54,386 nt of DNA from Nitrospirales bacterium (GTDB taxonomy: Bacteria > Nitrospirota > Nitrospiria > Nitrospirales > UBA8639), in NCBI GenBank assembly GCA_029261275.1, contig JAJDBR010000144.1, positions 1 through 54,386 on the forward strand, given 5' to 3'. Positions 1 to 9,674 of the stretch are shown here, piece after piece; position 1 is the stretch's first letter; every line of letters begins with the position of its first letter. The position numbers and the translations under genes were made by a program. The notes under the pieces are model-generated. The model worked only from the letters and a program-made list of their open reading frames with translations, had not been told where the DNA came from and did not search any database.

Positions 1-816
1 TTCTCCGATATTGATTGTTGAGCTACGGTTGATGATCGACTTCCCAATCGCGAAAACCGTATTTTGGTTTTTCAATCCCCACATCACATGCATAGAAATA
101 TTGCAGCTTGGATACAGGGCATAGATCATAAAACGGTTGACGGCGTATATGGTTTCCTCGTCACGAAGATCCAATACCACTAAATTGTCATGGACCGTCG
201 CGCATCGCTGAATCTGTTTTTTCGCCATATCGGCATGTTCCTGGAAGAGCCGCACTCGCTCTTGAACATCGGGCAAAGCAATGATTTCCTCGATACTGAG
301 GGATTGACATTTTTCTATCAAGTCCATCATCAACTCGTAATTGGAAATTCGAAATTCACGAAAGCGCCCCAGTCCGGTACGTGCATCCATGATGAAATTC
401 AATAATGACCAGCCGCTAGGTTTAAGGATTTCCCCAATATTGTATTGGGCCGAATCGCCTTTATCGACGGCATCCATCATCTCGTTCCATGCGGAAGGAA
501 ATGTGTTCTCCCCGCCGTAATACCGATAGACCACTCGTGCTGCAGAAGGAGCTTCGGGGTCGATGATATGATCGCTTCGTTCACCTTTATTACGAATGGT
601 CTCACTTTCGTGATGATCAAATGCGAGGTGGACGCCTTCAACAAACGGCAGATTCGTGGTGATATCGTGAGCAGAGATCGCAATCTTGCCATCTTGCATA
701 TCTTTTGGGTGGACAAACTTTATTTCCTCAATAATCCCGACTTCTTTAAGCAGAACGGCACAGACCAGTCCGTCAAAATCACTGCGGGTCACGAGTCGAA
801 ATTTTTCAGTAGTCAT
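1..816 (-). CDS. DHH-family phosphoesterase / exopolyphosphatase-like protein (partial, C-terminus beyond left edge)
   Basis: Reverse-strand reading from ATG at 816 gives an open frame to the window edge: MTTEKFRLVTRSDFDGLVCAVLLKEVGIIEE...LAFDHHESE... with DFDG and DHH motifs. It is absent from the ORF track because it has no stop in the window. Confidence 0.85.
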   Translation of the reverse strand, partial: MTTEKFRLVTRSDFDGLVCAVLLKEVGIIEEIKFVHPKDMQDGKIAISAHDITTNLPFVEGVHLAFDHHESETIRNKGERSDHIIDPEAPSAARVVYRYYGGENTFPSAWNEMMDAVDKGDSAQYNIGEILKPSGWSLLNFIMDARTGLGRFREFRISNYELMMDLIEKCQSLSIEEIIALPDVQERVRLFQEHADMAKKQIQRCATVHDNLVVLDLRDEETIYAVNRFMIYALYPSCNISMHVMWGLKNQNTVFAIGKSIINRSSTINIGE

Positions 817-1296
817 AGTTAAGTCCTCAAATATGGGTGAGATTTCTACGATAATGCCCTGAGCATGCTTATGGTTGTTTCGTGTTGATCCATTGTCTTC
901 TTTGTCCGACAGCCAGGACCTACCATCTATTTATTCGGCAATAACCCTTAGATCTTGAATGTCTGGGATTTGAATATTTTTCCGTGCTTGGCAAGGGTTA
1001 GTTTGTGCGGGATGAGAAATGGAGGCGCGGTTGGTTCTTTTATGGTGTAGCTATACCTGCTGGCGCCCCTAGGTGAATGAATGAGGTCTTGTCTTTTCCT
1101 TTCATGTCCTTTTTTGACAGTCTTTCAAATTCAAGGAGGCTGAAGGGATAAGAAAATAAATTTTGACCAAAGACGGGCTTGAATGAGGACATTGGGAATT
1201 GAGTCCTGAGTGGTTGGGGTCAGAATTCTTGAACTTAGAGAAGAGTCTTTTGGGGCCTGCCCTGCTTAATACCGTTGTCCAATTTTAGGGCTGGGT

Positions 1297-2139
1297 CTAT
1301 TCAATTTTTTTGCAAGATTCTGTGAAGGACAGCAGGGGAGTATGGATAAGTTGTTGAGTCGAGGTCGAATCGAGAGTCAGGTTTTTAGGACGGATGAGTG
1401 CCGATTCTTCGATCGTGCCTGGTTGAATATTCGGCGTCAGTGGGATGCCAAAATGTTGCAGCATTTGTAGTCCCCACTCCCACCGGTTAAAGGGTTGGGG
1501 GCCGCCAAGATTTAGGATCCCTGCATAATTGGTTTCTGCCAATTCCAGTAACGCCTCAGCGAGGTTTTCTACCCAAATGGGGCAACGAAATTCATCGGTG
1601 AAAAGACGGTAGGGTACGCCCGTTGTGGTTGCGTGGATCAATTGTGAGGTTTGACGGTCTGGTGAGCGCAAGTCATAGAGCAGAGAGGTACGAACGATTA
1701 ACGCCTGTGGGTTAAGTGAATGTACGAGGTTTTCGGATTGGGCTTTGGCTGTGCCGTAAGGATTGATCGGACGAGGCGTGCTGGTTTCGAGATAGGGGGC
1801 TGCCGTTCCGTCAAAGACTTGATCAGTCGAGAGATGAATGAATCGAATGTACCGCTCGGCAGATTGCATGGCAAGCAAACCGGCGACCCGGCTAATGGCT
1901 GAAAAATTCCCTCCTTGATCGGAGCCCGCGGTATGAATGATGATCTCTGGTCGTACACGATCTAGGAGAATTTTGACTTCCTGGGTCTGTTCTAGGTCAC
2001 AGACATGAAAGGCAACGTCTGGGATAGAGGTAGCGGCGGTACGATGCAGCGTCCCGGTGGCCGTAAAAGAATGAGCCTGTTGCAATAAATGGGTTCCTAA
2101 GAACCCTGCCCCACCAGTGATTAAGAGGCGTGCATTCAT
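1297..2139 (-). CDS. NAD-dependent epimerase / dTDP-4-dehydrorhamnose reductase (RmlD-like)
   Basis: Rossmann motif [19 protein letters not shown] and RmlD-like STDQVFDG...NPYGTAKAQSE. The start is moved from the track's 2313 to ATG 2139, where the motif begins. Confidence 0.8.
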   Translation of the reverse strand: MNARLLITGGAGFLGTHLLQQAHSFTATGTLHRTAATSIPDVAFHVCDLEQTQEVKILLDRVRPEIIIHTAGSDQGGNFSAISRVAGLLAMQSAERYIRFIHLSTDQVFDGTAAPYLETSTPRPINPYGTAKAQSENLVHSLNPQALIVRTSLLYDLRSPDRQTSQLIHATTTGVPYRLFTDEFRCPIWVENLAEALLELAETNYAGILNLGGPQPFNRWEWGLQMLQHFGIPLTPNIQPGTIEESALIRPKNLTLDSTSTQQLIHTPLLSFTESCKKIE

Positions 2140-2242
2140 TGCGGAGAATTGTAGCCGATTGCCCATAGGAAATCTTGTGTGATGATGCCTCGTAGCATAG
2201 AATAGGAGCTGTTTGAAAGGAGCATTTTTTAGGAGATCAGCC

Positions 2243-3280
2243 ATGCCCATGATTGATTTACGTAGTGATACGGTCACGAAACCCACTGCTGGGATGCGGC
2301 ACGCTATGGCCAATGCCGAAGTGGGCGATGATGTCTATGGTGAAGATCCTACGGTGAACCGTTTGGAAATGCTGGCTGCCGAATTGTTAGGAAAAGAAGC
2401 CGGATTGTTTGTGCCGACGGGTGTGATGGGTAATCAATTGTGCATTCGGTTGCATACTCAACCAGGAGATGAGGTGATTGTTGAACATTCCGCACATATC
2501 CTTCGTTACGAGGGTGGGTCAGCCTCGTCCATATCTGGGGTACAATTGTGTCCTGTGCCCGGGGCTCGAGGATTATTATCTCATGATGCGGTAGAAGCCG
2601 CGATTCGAAGCCCTGATTTGCATACGCCTCAAACCACCTTATTATGCCTAGAACAGACGCACAATGTGGGCGGTGGTTCAGTTTATCCACTAGAGACCTT
2701 TCAGGCCTTGACAGATCTTGCGCGTCGCTATGGCTTGGCGCTGCATTTGGATGGAGCTCGGGTATTTAATGCTTCGGCGAAAACTGGGGTGTCGGTGGCT
2801 GAGTATGCGTACCTTTTTGATACGGTGTCGTTTTGTTTATCGAAAGGATTGGGAGCGCCGGTTGGCTCGGTGATCGTGTCGGATGCTGTGCGTATTGCAA
2901 AGCTTCGCCGGCTGCGAAAAATGTTGGGTGGTGGGATGCGACAAGTAGGCATTTTGGCGGCTGCCGGAATTTATGCGTTGGGTCATCATGTGTCGCGTTT
3001 GGCGGAAGATCATCTCAACGCGCAACATTTGGCCCAACGGTTACATAATATTCCTGGTGTAGTGGTGAATGTGGACTCGGTCGAAACGAATATGGTGATG
3101 TTTCAAGTGCCTCAGTCTTCCAAGTCGACGGAGCAATTACTCGTGGAGTGCCGTGAAGCAGGCGTGTTGCTGAATGCGATTGGTGACCGCTCCTTTCGTG
3201 CGGTCACGCATTTGGATGTGACTCGCGACGATATGGACGCTGCTGGGAAGGTTTTCGCGCATGTGTTCGTGAGTCCGTAA
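2243..3280 (+). CDS. ltaE: Low-specificity L-threonine aldolase (beta-eliminating lyase family)
   Basis: [42 protein letters not shown] and PLP site region [17 protein letters not shown] are typical of threonine aldolase. Confidence 0.92.
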   Translation: MPMIDLRSDTVTKPTAGMRHAMANAEVGDDVYGEDPTVNRLEMLAAELLGKEAGLFVPTGVMGNQLCIRLHTQPGDEVIVEHSAHILRYEGGSASSISGVQLCPVPGARGLLSHDAVEAAIRSPDLHTPQTTLLCLEQTHNVGGGSVYPLETFQALTDLARRYGLALHLDGARVFNASAKTGVSVAEYAYLFDTVSFCLSKGLGAPVGSVIVSDAVRIAKLRRLRKMLGGGMRQVGILAAAGIYALGHHVSRLAEDHLNAQHLAQRLHNIPGVVVNVDSVETNMVMFQVPQSSKSTEQLLVECREAGVLLNAIGDRSFRAVTHLDVTRDDMDAAGKVFAHVFVSP

Positions 3281-3362
3281 ATGTGTGCCGGAGTTTGGGT
3301 TTATTGACAGGAGGGGATGACCTTCCTACAATTTTTGGTCTATTGAAGAAAGAAGGTATTTC

Positions 3363-3608
3363 GTGAGTGCTTTCCCAGCTGTGTCGTTTCAACAGATTTC
3401 ACAAATATTAGAGTTAACTGATCAATTAGACATTTCGCGTGAGGTTATAGAGATTCCCCTCTCACCAGATCGTCCAGGTGCGGTACGTCGTTTGGCTAAT
3501 GGAAAAATCGAAATTGTGGTGGATGCGGATGTCCCATTCACCCAATGGTTGCCAACGGTGTCTCAGAAGGTTCTGGCATTGGTGACAGAGGAATCATCGT
3601 CAGACTGA
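3363..3608 (+). CDS. Hypothetical protein (81 aa, GTG start)
   Basis: Open frame with a short intergenic gap, same strand as neighbours. Confidence 0.5.
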   Translation: MSAFPAVSFQQISQILELTDQLDISREVIEIPLSPDRPGAVRRLANGKIEIVVDADVPFTQWLPTVSQKVLALVTEESSSD

Positions 3609-3649
3609 GGAGAGAGGTGAAGAGTCCGAGGCCCAAGAAAAGGTGAAGG

Positions 3650-3856
3650 ATGGCGGTACGTGATCGAGAATGGCCGGGCTATACGATTTGGTATTGTTGT
3701 CCGGACTGTGGACGTTTGTGGACGTACCAAGGGCTTGATGTCGTAGCGTTGGATTTGGGGTCCTCCTTAGGCCCAGCGAGCGTGGGTGAAGGGGTGGCTC
3801 CTCGAATGTGTGCCATTTGCGAAGGGCATTGTGATGCTCCGGCAGCGGAGATTTGA
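3650..3856 (+). CDS. Small putative zinc-binding protein (two CxxC knuckles)
   Basis: 68 aa with WYCCPDCGRLW and PRMCAICEGHC. Confidence 0.5.
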   Translation: MAVRDREWPGYTIWYCCPDCGRLWTYQGLDVVALDLGSSLGPASVGEGVAPRMCAICEGHCDAPAAEI

Positions 3857-3926
3857 TCTATTGTTCAGGTTATAAAAAATTCGATTGAAATCGTGTTCAA
3901 AAAGAAACGTGCTCTTTCTGAATCGA

Positions 3927-4382
3927 CTAGCAGCCAACGGCCACCGCTTCGCCTTTCATATCGGTTTCTCCTGCCCCTCCTGTGGTTTTTTCCACTGACC
4001 ATTCCTGAGGGGTAATTTTTAAGATGTGGCCCTTCAGGGTGTAAAATTCTCCTTCCGGAATCTCCACCTGGTTATTGTCTCCGACATTAATGGCGAGTAC
4101 ACGTTTGCGGTTACTCGTTGTGGTGAGCATCAACCCCTTTTCAGAGCGTTCTAAGTGGTATGCGCCTTGTTCATTAATAACGAGAGAATTGGCTTCAACT
4201 TTGGCATGAAGCTTTCCCCCTGAATCAAAAATGGCGAAGTTCATACGAACGGGGACGCCGCCGGTTTTCCGAAGCTGCAATTCAAGTTGAGGAAGGCCCT
4301 CAATTTCTACTGTCCCGTTGGAATTACGATACAAATGTGGTCCAACTTTCACATCCATGCCCACGATGCCTCCTTCTGACAA
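3927..4382 (-). CDS. Hypothetical protein
   Basis: 151 aa ORF; the start may be internal (MDVKVGPHLY...). Confidence 0.6.
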   Translation of the reverse strand: MSEGGIVGMDVKVGPHLYRNSNGTVEIEGLPQLELQLRKTGGVPVRMNFAIFDSGGKLHAKVEANSLVINEQGAYHLERSEKGLMLTTTSNRKRVLAINVGDNNQVEIPEGEFYTLKGHILKITPQEWSVEKTTGGAGETDMKGEAVAVGC

Positions 4383-4480
4383 ACACGATAAAGAAATTTA
4401 AAAAAATAGAGGGGTATTGTACTGAGTGGATATGGGCGCTGGCTAGAGGGAATTTGTTCAGAAGGACGAGGTTTTGACCA

Positions 4481-4705
4481 TCATGCCGTTGGAGATGTCT
4501 TCTTGATCCGATTCAGAATTAAGGCAATACAGCCGCCCAATAGGCCGCCACCGACAATCGGGGGGAGTAATTCCACCAGCTTAATTTCCCATATGGGTTC
4601 TTGAGCCAGCATAAGGTCCTGGACTCCCCCTTGAATCATGATGACGGCAAGGGCCATCAGGGCGCCGATCATGAACCACCAGCGAAAAATTTTGAAGGAT
4701 TCCAT
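4481..4705 (-). CDS. Small membrane protein
   Basis: 74 aa with two predicted hydrophobic segments, immediately downstream of the comM-like gene. Confidence 0.55.
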   Translation of the reverse strand: MESFKIFRWWFMIGALMALAVIMIQGGVQDLMLAQEPIWEIKLVELLPPIVGGGLLGGCIALILNRIKKTSPTA

Positions 4706-4713
4706 GCAAGTCC

Positions 4714-6246
4714 TTATGACGATAGGGGGCGATCTAGCGTTCGATAGTGAATCGCTTCCGCCACATGAGGTGGCTGAATGGTGTCGGACTCTGCCAAATC
4801 CGCAATAGTTCGGGAAACTCGAAGTATTCGACCATAGGCTCGAGCTGATAGTCCCAACTTGGCCACGGCTTGTTCTAATAAAGTTTTTCCGGGGTTATTT
4901 AATTGGCAATACTTTTTGACTAACCGTGGCTTGAGTTGGGCGTTATTTAATGTTTTTTCCTTATAATAGCGCGTTACTTGTCGTTGTCGAGCTTGTATGA
5001 CACGCTGGCGAATGTGATCGGAGCTTTCGCTGGGTGTCGTTCCGGATAACTCTTTGACGGGAACAGCTGGCACTTCAATATGGATATCCAATCGATCCAA
5101 AAGGGGTCCTGAGAGACGGCTTCGATAGCGCCGAATTTGATGGGGGGTACAGACACATTCATGCGTCGGATCACCGGAATACCCACAGGGACAGGGGTTC
5201 ATGGCCACCACCAACATCAGCTTGGCTGGATAGGTCAAGCTGGCTTGTACTCGGGTGAGGGTCACCGTGCCATTTTCCAAGGGTTGCCGCAAGCTATCGA
5301 GTAAGACCCGCTTAAATTCAAGGGCTTCATCTAGAAATAAAACACCATGATGTGCGAGGGACACTTCCCCCGGTCGGGGAATAGAGCCTCCGCCGACTAA
5401 CCCGGCTTCGGATATCGTATGGTGCGGGGCTCGAAAGGGCCGGGCGGTGAGAAGGGGGGACATGGTTGGCAAGCATCCGGCGACACTATGGACTTGGCTG
5501 GATTCCAAACATTCCTGGAAACTCATCGGTGGCAGAATACCGGTGAGTCGTTGGGCTAACATCGTTTTTCCTGACCCTGGTGGGCCGACCATTAAAAGAT
5601 TATGGCCGCCAGCTGCGGCAACTTCGAGTGCGCGTTTGGCTTGGAATTGCCCCACGACATCTCCAAAATCTTCGTCGATGTTAGGGGAGTGGGGCTGAAA
5701 GGTCTCCGGGTCAGCTGTCACAGGCGATAACGAGAGAGCGCCCTGAAGAAATTCCACAACCTGTGGAAGGGTATGGACCCCATAAATCGTGGCATGGTCG
5801 ACTACACATGCCTGTAGCGCATTATCGTGCGGAAGAATGAGCGCCTGTGGGGCATGTGTTGCCATGGCCATAGATAGCGCGCCTGGGACCTCCTTAATCC
5901 GTCCGTCCAGGGCCAATTCACCGACGAATAAATAGGGCGCCACACATTCTTGGGTGAGGACCACTTCGGCAATCAGGATGCCGATGGCAATACCCAACTC
6001 GAGGCCAGCGCCTTCCTTTTTGATTCCAGCCGGTGCCAAATTCACCGTGATTTTTTTCGGGGGAAATCGGAACCCAGTATTTTTCAGGGCTGACCGGACA
6101 CGATCTCGGCTTTCGCGCACAGTAGCATCCGGCAGGCCGACAATCGAAAACTGTGGTAGGCCACTGCCAATGTCGACCTCTATTTCGATAGGGTTCGCCT
6201 CTAACCCAACCAATCCCAAACTATGAACTTTAGCGAGCATCCTCAA
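4714..6246 (-). CDS. comM: YifB/ComM family Mg-chelatase-like AAA ATPase
   Basis: MLAKVHSLGLVGLEANPIEIEVDIGSGLPQFSIVGLPDATVRESRDRVRSALKN N-terminus; Walker A VGPPGSGKTML; FLDEALEF; MNPCPCG. Confidence 0.95.
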   Translation of the reverse strand: MRMLAKVHSLGLVGLEANPIEIEVDIGSGLPQFSIVGLPDATVRESRDRVRSALKNTGFRFPPKKITVNLAPAGIKKEGAGLELGIAIGILIAEVVLTQECVAPYLFVGELALDGRIKEVPGALSMAMATHAPQALILPHDNALQACVVDHATIYGVHTLPQVVEFLQGALSLSPVTADPETFQPHSPNIDEDFGDVVGQFQAKRALEVAAAGGHNLLMVGPPGSGKTMLAQRLTGILPPMSFQECLESSQVHSVAGCLPTMSPLLTARPFRAPHHTISEAGLVGGGSIPRPGEVSLAHHGVLFLDEALEFKRVLLDSLRQPLENGTVTLTRVQASLTYPAKLMLVVAMNPCPCGYSGDPTHECVCTPHQIRRYRSRLSGPLLDRLDIHIEVPAVPVKELSGTTPSESSDHIRQRVIQARQRQVTRYYKEKTLNNAQLKPRLVKKYCQLNNPGKTLLEQAVAKLGLSARAYGRILRVSRTIADLAESDTIQPPHVAEAIHYRTLDRPLSS

Positions 6247-6359
6247 CCCAATCTATAGGTTTTATTCTTCTCGTTGTCTGTGTGGGCCAATTATAGGCTG
6301 GTTTCATGAGGGGCCACAATGTGGAAGGTGCCGTGGTGGGAAGGGGAGCTATCGGGAAA

Positions 6360-6941
6360 TTACTGATCTGAAGACGGTGGCGGGTGTTTCTGAATACGTA
6401 TGATCCATGCGGCCAGACGGGGAGCTAATAACAGACCCATGAGCCCAAAACTGCCTTGCAAGAGGAATCGGCCAACATTTTTAATGAAAAATTTCCAGTA
6501 CCAAGCCTGCATAAAGGCCATGTCTGGTTTTTCCTTGGCCAATTCTGGATAGAAATTCATCACGAGTGGATGAAAAATAATATTCAATAGAGAGGGGATG
6601 GTTAGCCAGCCTAGGAGAAATATTCCTACCAGGGTGATTGCCCAACGTAACCATTCTTCTGGTTGAAGGTACACGACTAGTGGTGAATTGTTGGCTTCTG
6701 GGAAGAACCAGTTGGCTAAATCACTGGCCTTATACAAGACCAAACTGGCGAACCCTAGGGTTGTGAGGGAAGGAAGCAAAGGGGGAAAAATGTATGAGGC
6801 TGAAGGTAATGGCCATCCCCCCTTCTTAGAGAAGTCATAAAGACTCTCCGCAAATGACGGAGCTAATAGGGGGGACAACGTCGATGAATAATCTGAACCC
6901 GTCAATATAAATAAAAATAGAAAATAGAATGAGCACGGCAT
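6360..6941 (-). CDS. Polytopic membrane protein; 5' part apparently frameshifted (likely start 6963)
   Basis: Several hydrophobic segments. The coupled ATG at 6963-6961 opens a different frame that stops after 42 aa (see finding). Confidence 0.55.
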   Translation of the reverse strand: MPCSFYFLFLFILTGSDYSSTLSPLLAPSFAESLYDFSKKGGWPLPSASYIFPPLLPSLTTLGFASLVLYKASDLANWFFPEANNSPLVVYLQPEEWLRWAITLVGIFLLGWLTIPSLLNIIFHPLVMNFYPELAKEKPDMAFMQAWYWKFFIKNVGRFLLQGSFGLMGLLLAPRLAAWIIRIQKHPPPSSDQ

Positions 6942-6959
6942 GGAAGAGTTGCCGTTGAG

Positions 6960-7532
6960 TCATGATACGGGTGTTTCTGTGTGCAGAGAACCCCAGCGTT
7001 CTTGTAGGGAAATCGTCCATCTGGCTAGCCGTTGAGGCAAGAAAGTGAAGGAAAGAGCCATGAGTAATGGAGGTAAATGGTTGAGCGCGAAGATGGCCAT
7101 GAAAAATGGAATAGGTTCTATGGTCAGTCCAAGAGCTTCTTGTCTGGGATTAAACCAAAGCGAAAGTTGGCTTCCTAATAAGGAAAGCATTAGTGAAATG
7201 GTGTGAGCCAGGAAAAGAAGTCCACATGTAAAAATTCCTATGGTGAGCCATCCTGAGAGTTCGGAATCTCTCCTTAGTGTTTCTGAGTTTGAGGAAGATG
7301 TCTTCAGGATCCAAAGAGAAAGGGCTCGATATTTCAAAAGAAGTCCCAGACTTATAGCAAGCATGAGCAATGCCCCAAGGCCATTCGACAGAATTTCTGG
7401 CATTGAAGGGCTCCACTGTAAGCTTTGGTATAAGACAGGACCAGTCTGTATTGGGATACCAATTCCTAGCCAGATGAGGATGGCTTCCATCCATTGGCCA
7501 TGTCGGTTTTGAATGGCGGATGGATCACTCAT
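6960..7532 (-). CDS. Polytopic membrane protein
   Basis: 190 aa with several hydrophobic segments; its stop overlaps the next ATG (ATGA). Confidence 0.65.
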   Translation of the reverse strand: MSDPSAIQNRHGQWMEAILIWLGIGIPIQTGPVLYQSLQWSPSMPEILSNGLGALLMLAISLGLLLKYRALSLWILKTSSSNSETLRRDSELSGWLTIGIFTCGLLFLAHTISLMLSLLGSQLSLWFNPRQEALGLTIEPIPFFMAIFALNHLPPLLMALSFTFLPQRLARWTISLQERWGSLHTETPVS

Positions 7533-7571
7533 GAAAGAAAAAAATGGAGAATGGGCTAGGACTGAATTCTG

Positions 7572-9443
7572 CTAGGGAACAGCAATCGAGGAAAGGTCTT
7601 CTTTGGCAGTATCGAGTGATTGAAGGATATCTTCAATCTCTTCATCAATAGGTTGCCGTGGAATATCTCCTGATGACGGAGTTGATATAGCGGACTCGTT
7701 TTTTTGATTTATGTTTTCCTTGGCTGGCTTTAAGGTAGCGGGACTCTTAAGAGGTCCTATCTTCGTCGCGTTCGTGGTTGGTGACGGAGTTATCCTGTGT
7801 CCCGCCGATGTCCTTTTGGCCGGGAGTTTTTCAAGTGGGGTAATGGACTGGTTTGAAACTGGTGGTTGCTGAGCCATTGCTGGCTGGACAGGGGCTTTCT
7901 TGACGGCTTTCGTTGTTGGAGGTGAGGCAATCTCTGGAATGGCTGGAGCCATTTTTGACGGTGTTGGGTTCCCAGAGGTTTTCGGTTGCTTGGAAATAGG
8001 CTGTTTTTGAAGTGGGACGAGCGATGATTCTTGTTTCGTTTTTCTGGTCTTGGGTAGTGGTGTGACGGTAGATTGCTTGGGTTGTGCTTCGGGTTTTTGA
8101 GAACGAGACGTAGGGTTAGATAACGCATCGTGTTTTGGTTCTATTGGGAGAGCTAACGGTGGTATTTCCTGTTGGCGGAGTTCCTCTGACCCCGAGGGGA
8201 GTTCCTGGAGATTCACGGCATCTTGAGCCGGAGCGACGGGCTTTCCATCTTCGATTGACCTTGTCGCTGGTAGATTCGTTAGCGGTGATGAACCCTCAGG
8301 TTGTTCTTGCAGGATCGAAAGATGTGGTTCTAATATATCCCGATACCAATACCCCAATCCTCCAGCTAGCGCGACCAACACTATGAGTCCAAGTGTGATG
8401 CCGACTTTGCGGAGCATGGTGGTCTGTCTGGCTTGGCTATATTTCATGGACGCCTGAGGACGTTGGATTGGTGCTGTTTTGGGTGCGGGGTTCGGTGTCG
8501 TCAACGGGGTGGTGGTTGCGGTTGATAGCATTGCAGGTTCATCTTGATCTTTGGGCGGAGGAGCTTGCGGTTGAGGAGCGACCGGTGCCAAAAAAATACT
8601 TTTCTTGCTGATAGGGAGTTTTTGTAATTGTTGATTGATGATAGTCAGGACGTGGGTCGCATCTTGTAGGCGGTGTTGAGTGTTATTGTGAGTCATATGG
8701 CGGATGAGGTCACATATGGCTTCGGGAACTGTGTCAGGAAAGTCAAATATGGGATCAGCTTGGTCGAACGCTAATTTCCCCATGATGGACGTTTTTGGGA
8801 GGCCCGCGTAGGGAACGGTGCCGGTGAGCATTTCGTACATCATGAATCCTAGAGAATACAAATCGCTACTGACGTTGAGCAGCTCTTCCTTGGCGATTTC
8901 CGGCGGGAAATATGGCAAGGGTCTGAGGATCTCTGGGTCACAATTGGACAAAATATCCATCAGGATCCAGGATAACCCCAAGTCCAAAACTTTGATCTGA
9001 CCTTGTAATCCGACTAAGACATGGCCTGGATGAAGCGTTCCATGGATGATGCCCTGGAAATGCGTATGGACGAGGACTTCCGTTATCTCCCGAGCAAGCA
9101 TGAGCATGTCTTGAATGGGTAGCGGGCCTTTGTCATGAATCAACTGTTGAAGGCTGGGTGCATCGAAGAATTCCATAAAGATGACAGGGGTGTCCTCTTC
9201 TTCTTCGACTTTGAAAATTTTTATGAGATTCGGGTGATCTAAAAGGAGAAGGGGGCTAGATTTTTCAACGAAGGCTTTGCCACGAATCACACGGTTATTA
9301 ATATGGGAATGATAGATTTTGATTGCCACCTCTTGTCGTAATCCAAGATCATATCCATAAAGAATTGTTCCGGTTTGACCCTTGGCAATTTCCCCTTGAA
9401 TCTCAAATTTCCCGTCGAACAGTTCTTTCTTGAGTGTTTTCAC
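7572..9443 (-). CDS. Ser/Thr protein kinase-like membrane receptor (predicted pseudokinase)
   Basis: Kinase fold: EVAIKIYH (VAIK), VLDLGLS (DFG-like), PYFPPEIAKEE, SSDLYSLGFMMYEMLTG. TM segment VGITLGLIVLVALAGGLGYWY is followed by a Pro/Lys/Thr-rich tail. Confidence 0.85.
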   Translation of the reverse strand: MKTLKKELFDGKFEIQGEIAKGQTGTILYGYDLGLRQEVAIKIYHSHINNRVIRGKAFVEKSSPLLLLDHPNLIKIFKVEEEEDTPVIFMEFFDAPSLQQLIHDKGPLPIQDMLMLAREITEVLVHTHFQGIIHGTLHPGHVLVGLQGQIKVLDLGLSWILMDILSNCDPEILRPLPYFPPEIAKEELLNVSSDLYSLGFMMYEMLTGTVPYAGLPKTSIMGKLAFDQADPIFDFPDTVPEAICDLIRHMTHNNTQHRLQDATHVLTIINQQLQKLPISKKSIFLAPVAPQPQAPPPKDQDEPAMLSTATTTPLTTPNPAPKTAPIQRPQASMKYSQARQTTMLRKVGITLGLIVLVALAGGLGYWYRDILEPHLSILQEQPEGSSPLTNLPATRSIEDGKPVAPAQDAVNLQELPSGSEELRQQEIPPLALPIEPKHDALSNPTSRSQKPEAQPKQSTVTPLPKTRKTKQESSLVPLQKQPISKQPKTSGNPTPSKMAPAIPEIASPPTTKAVKKAPVQPAMAQQPPVSNQSITPLEKLPAKRTSAGHRITPSPTTNATKIGPLKSPATLKPAKENINQKNESAISTPSSGDIPRQPIDEEIEDILQSLDTAKEDLSSIAVP

Positions 9444-9674
9444 AATAGTTCTCTGACTTGTGTATGGTAGACGGGTGTAGTGCTCACCTCAGTGAGACGA
9501 AATTTTTTCCAAAAAAGACCGTAGCCTTATGGCATTCCTGTATATCTTTTCGGAATGCCCCTGGATTTACTTGAATGGCAGGAATTCCTTGGCGTTGATC
9601 TCCGAAGCCAAGAAGTGGGGGAGTAGAGAGTACAAATCTGGAAAAGGAATGTTAAGGCAGGATTGAGATCGAGT

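Noticed and set aside
477-716. Track ORFs inside the DHH gene region (190..405, 445..822, 477..716)
   Set aside because: 190..405 and 445..822 are antisense to the DHH phosphoesterase frame; 477..716 is same-strand but in another frame. All are shadow ORFs.
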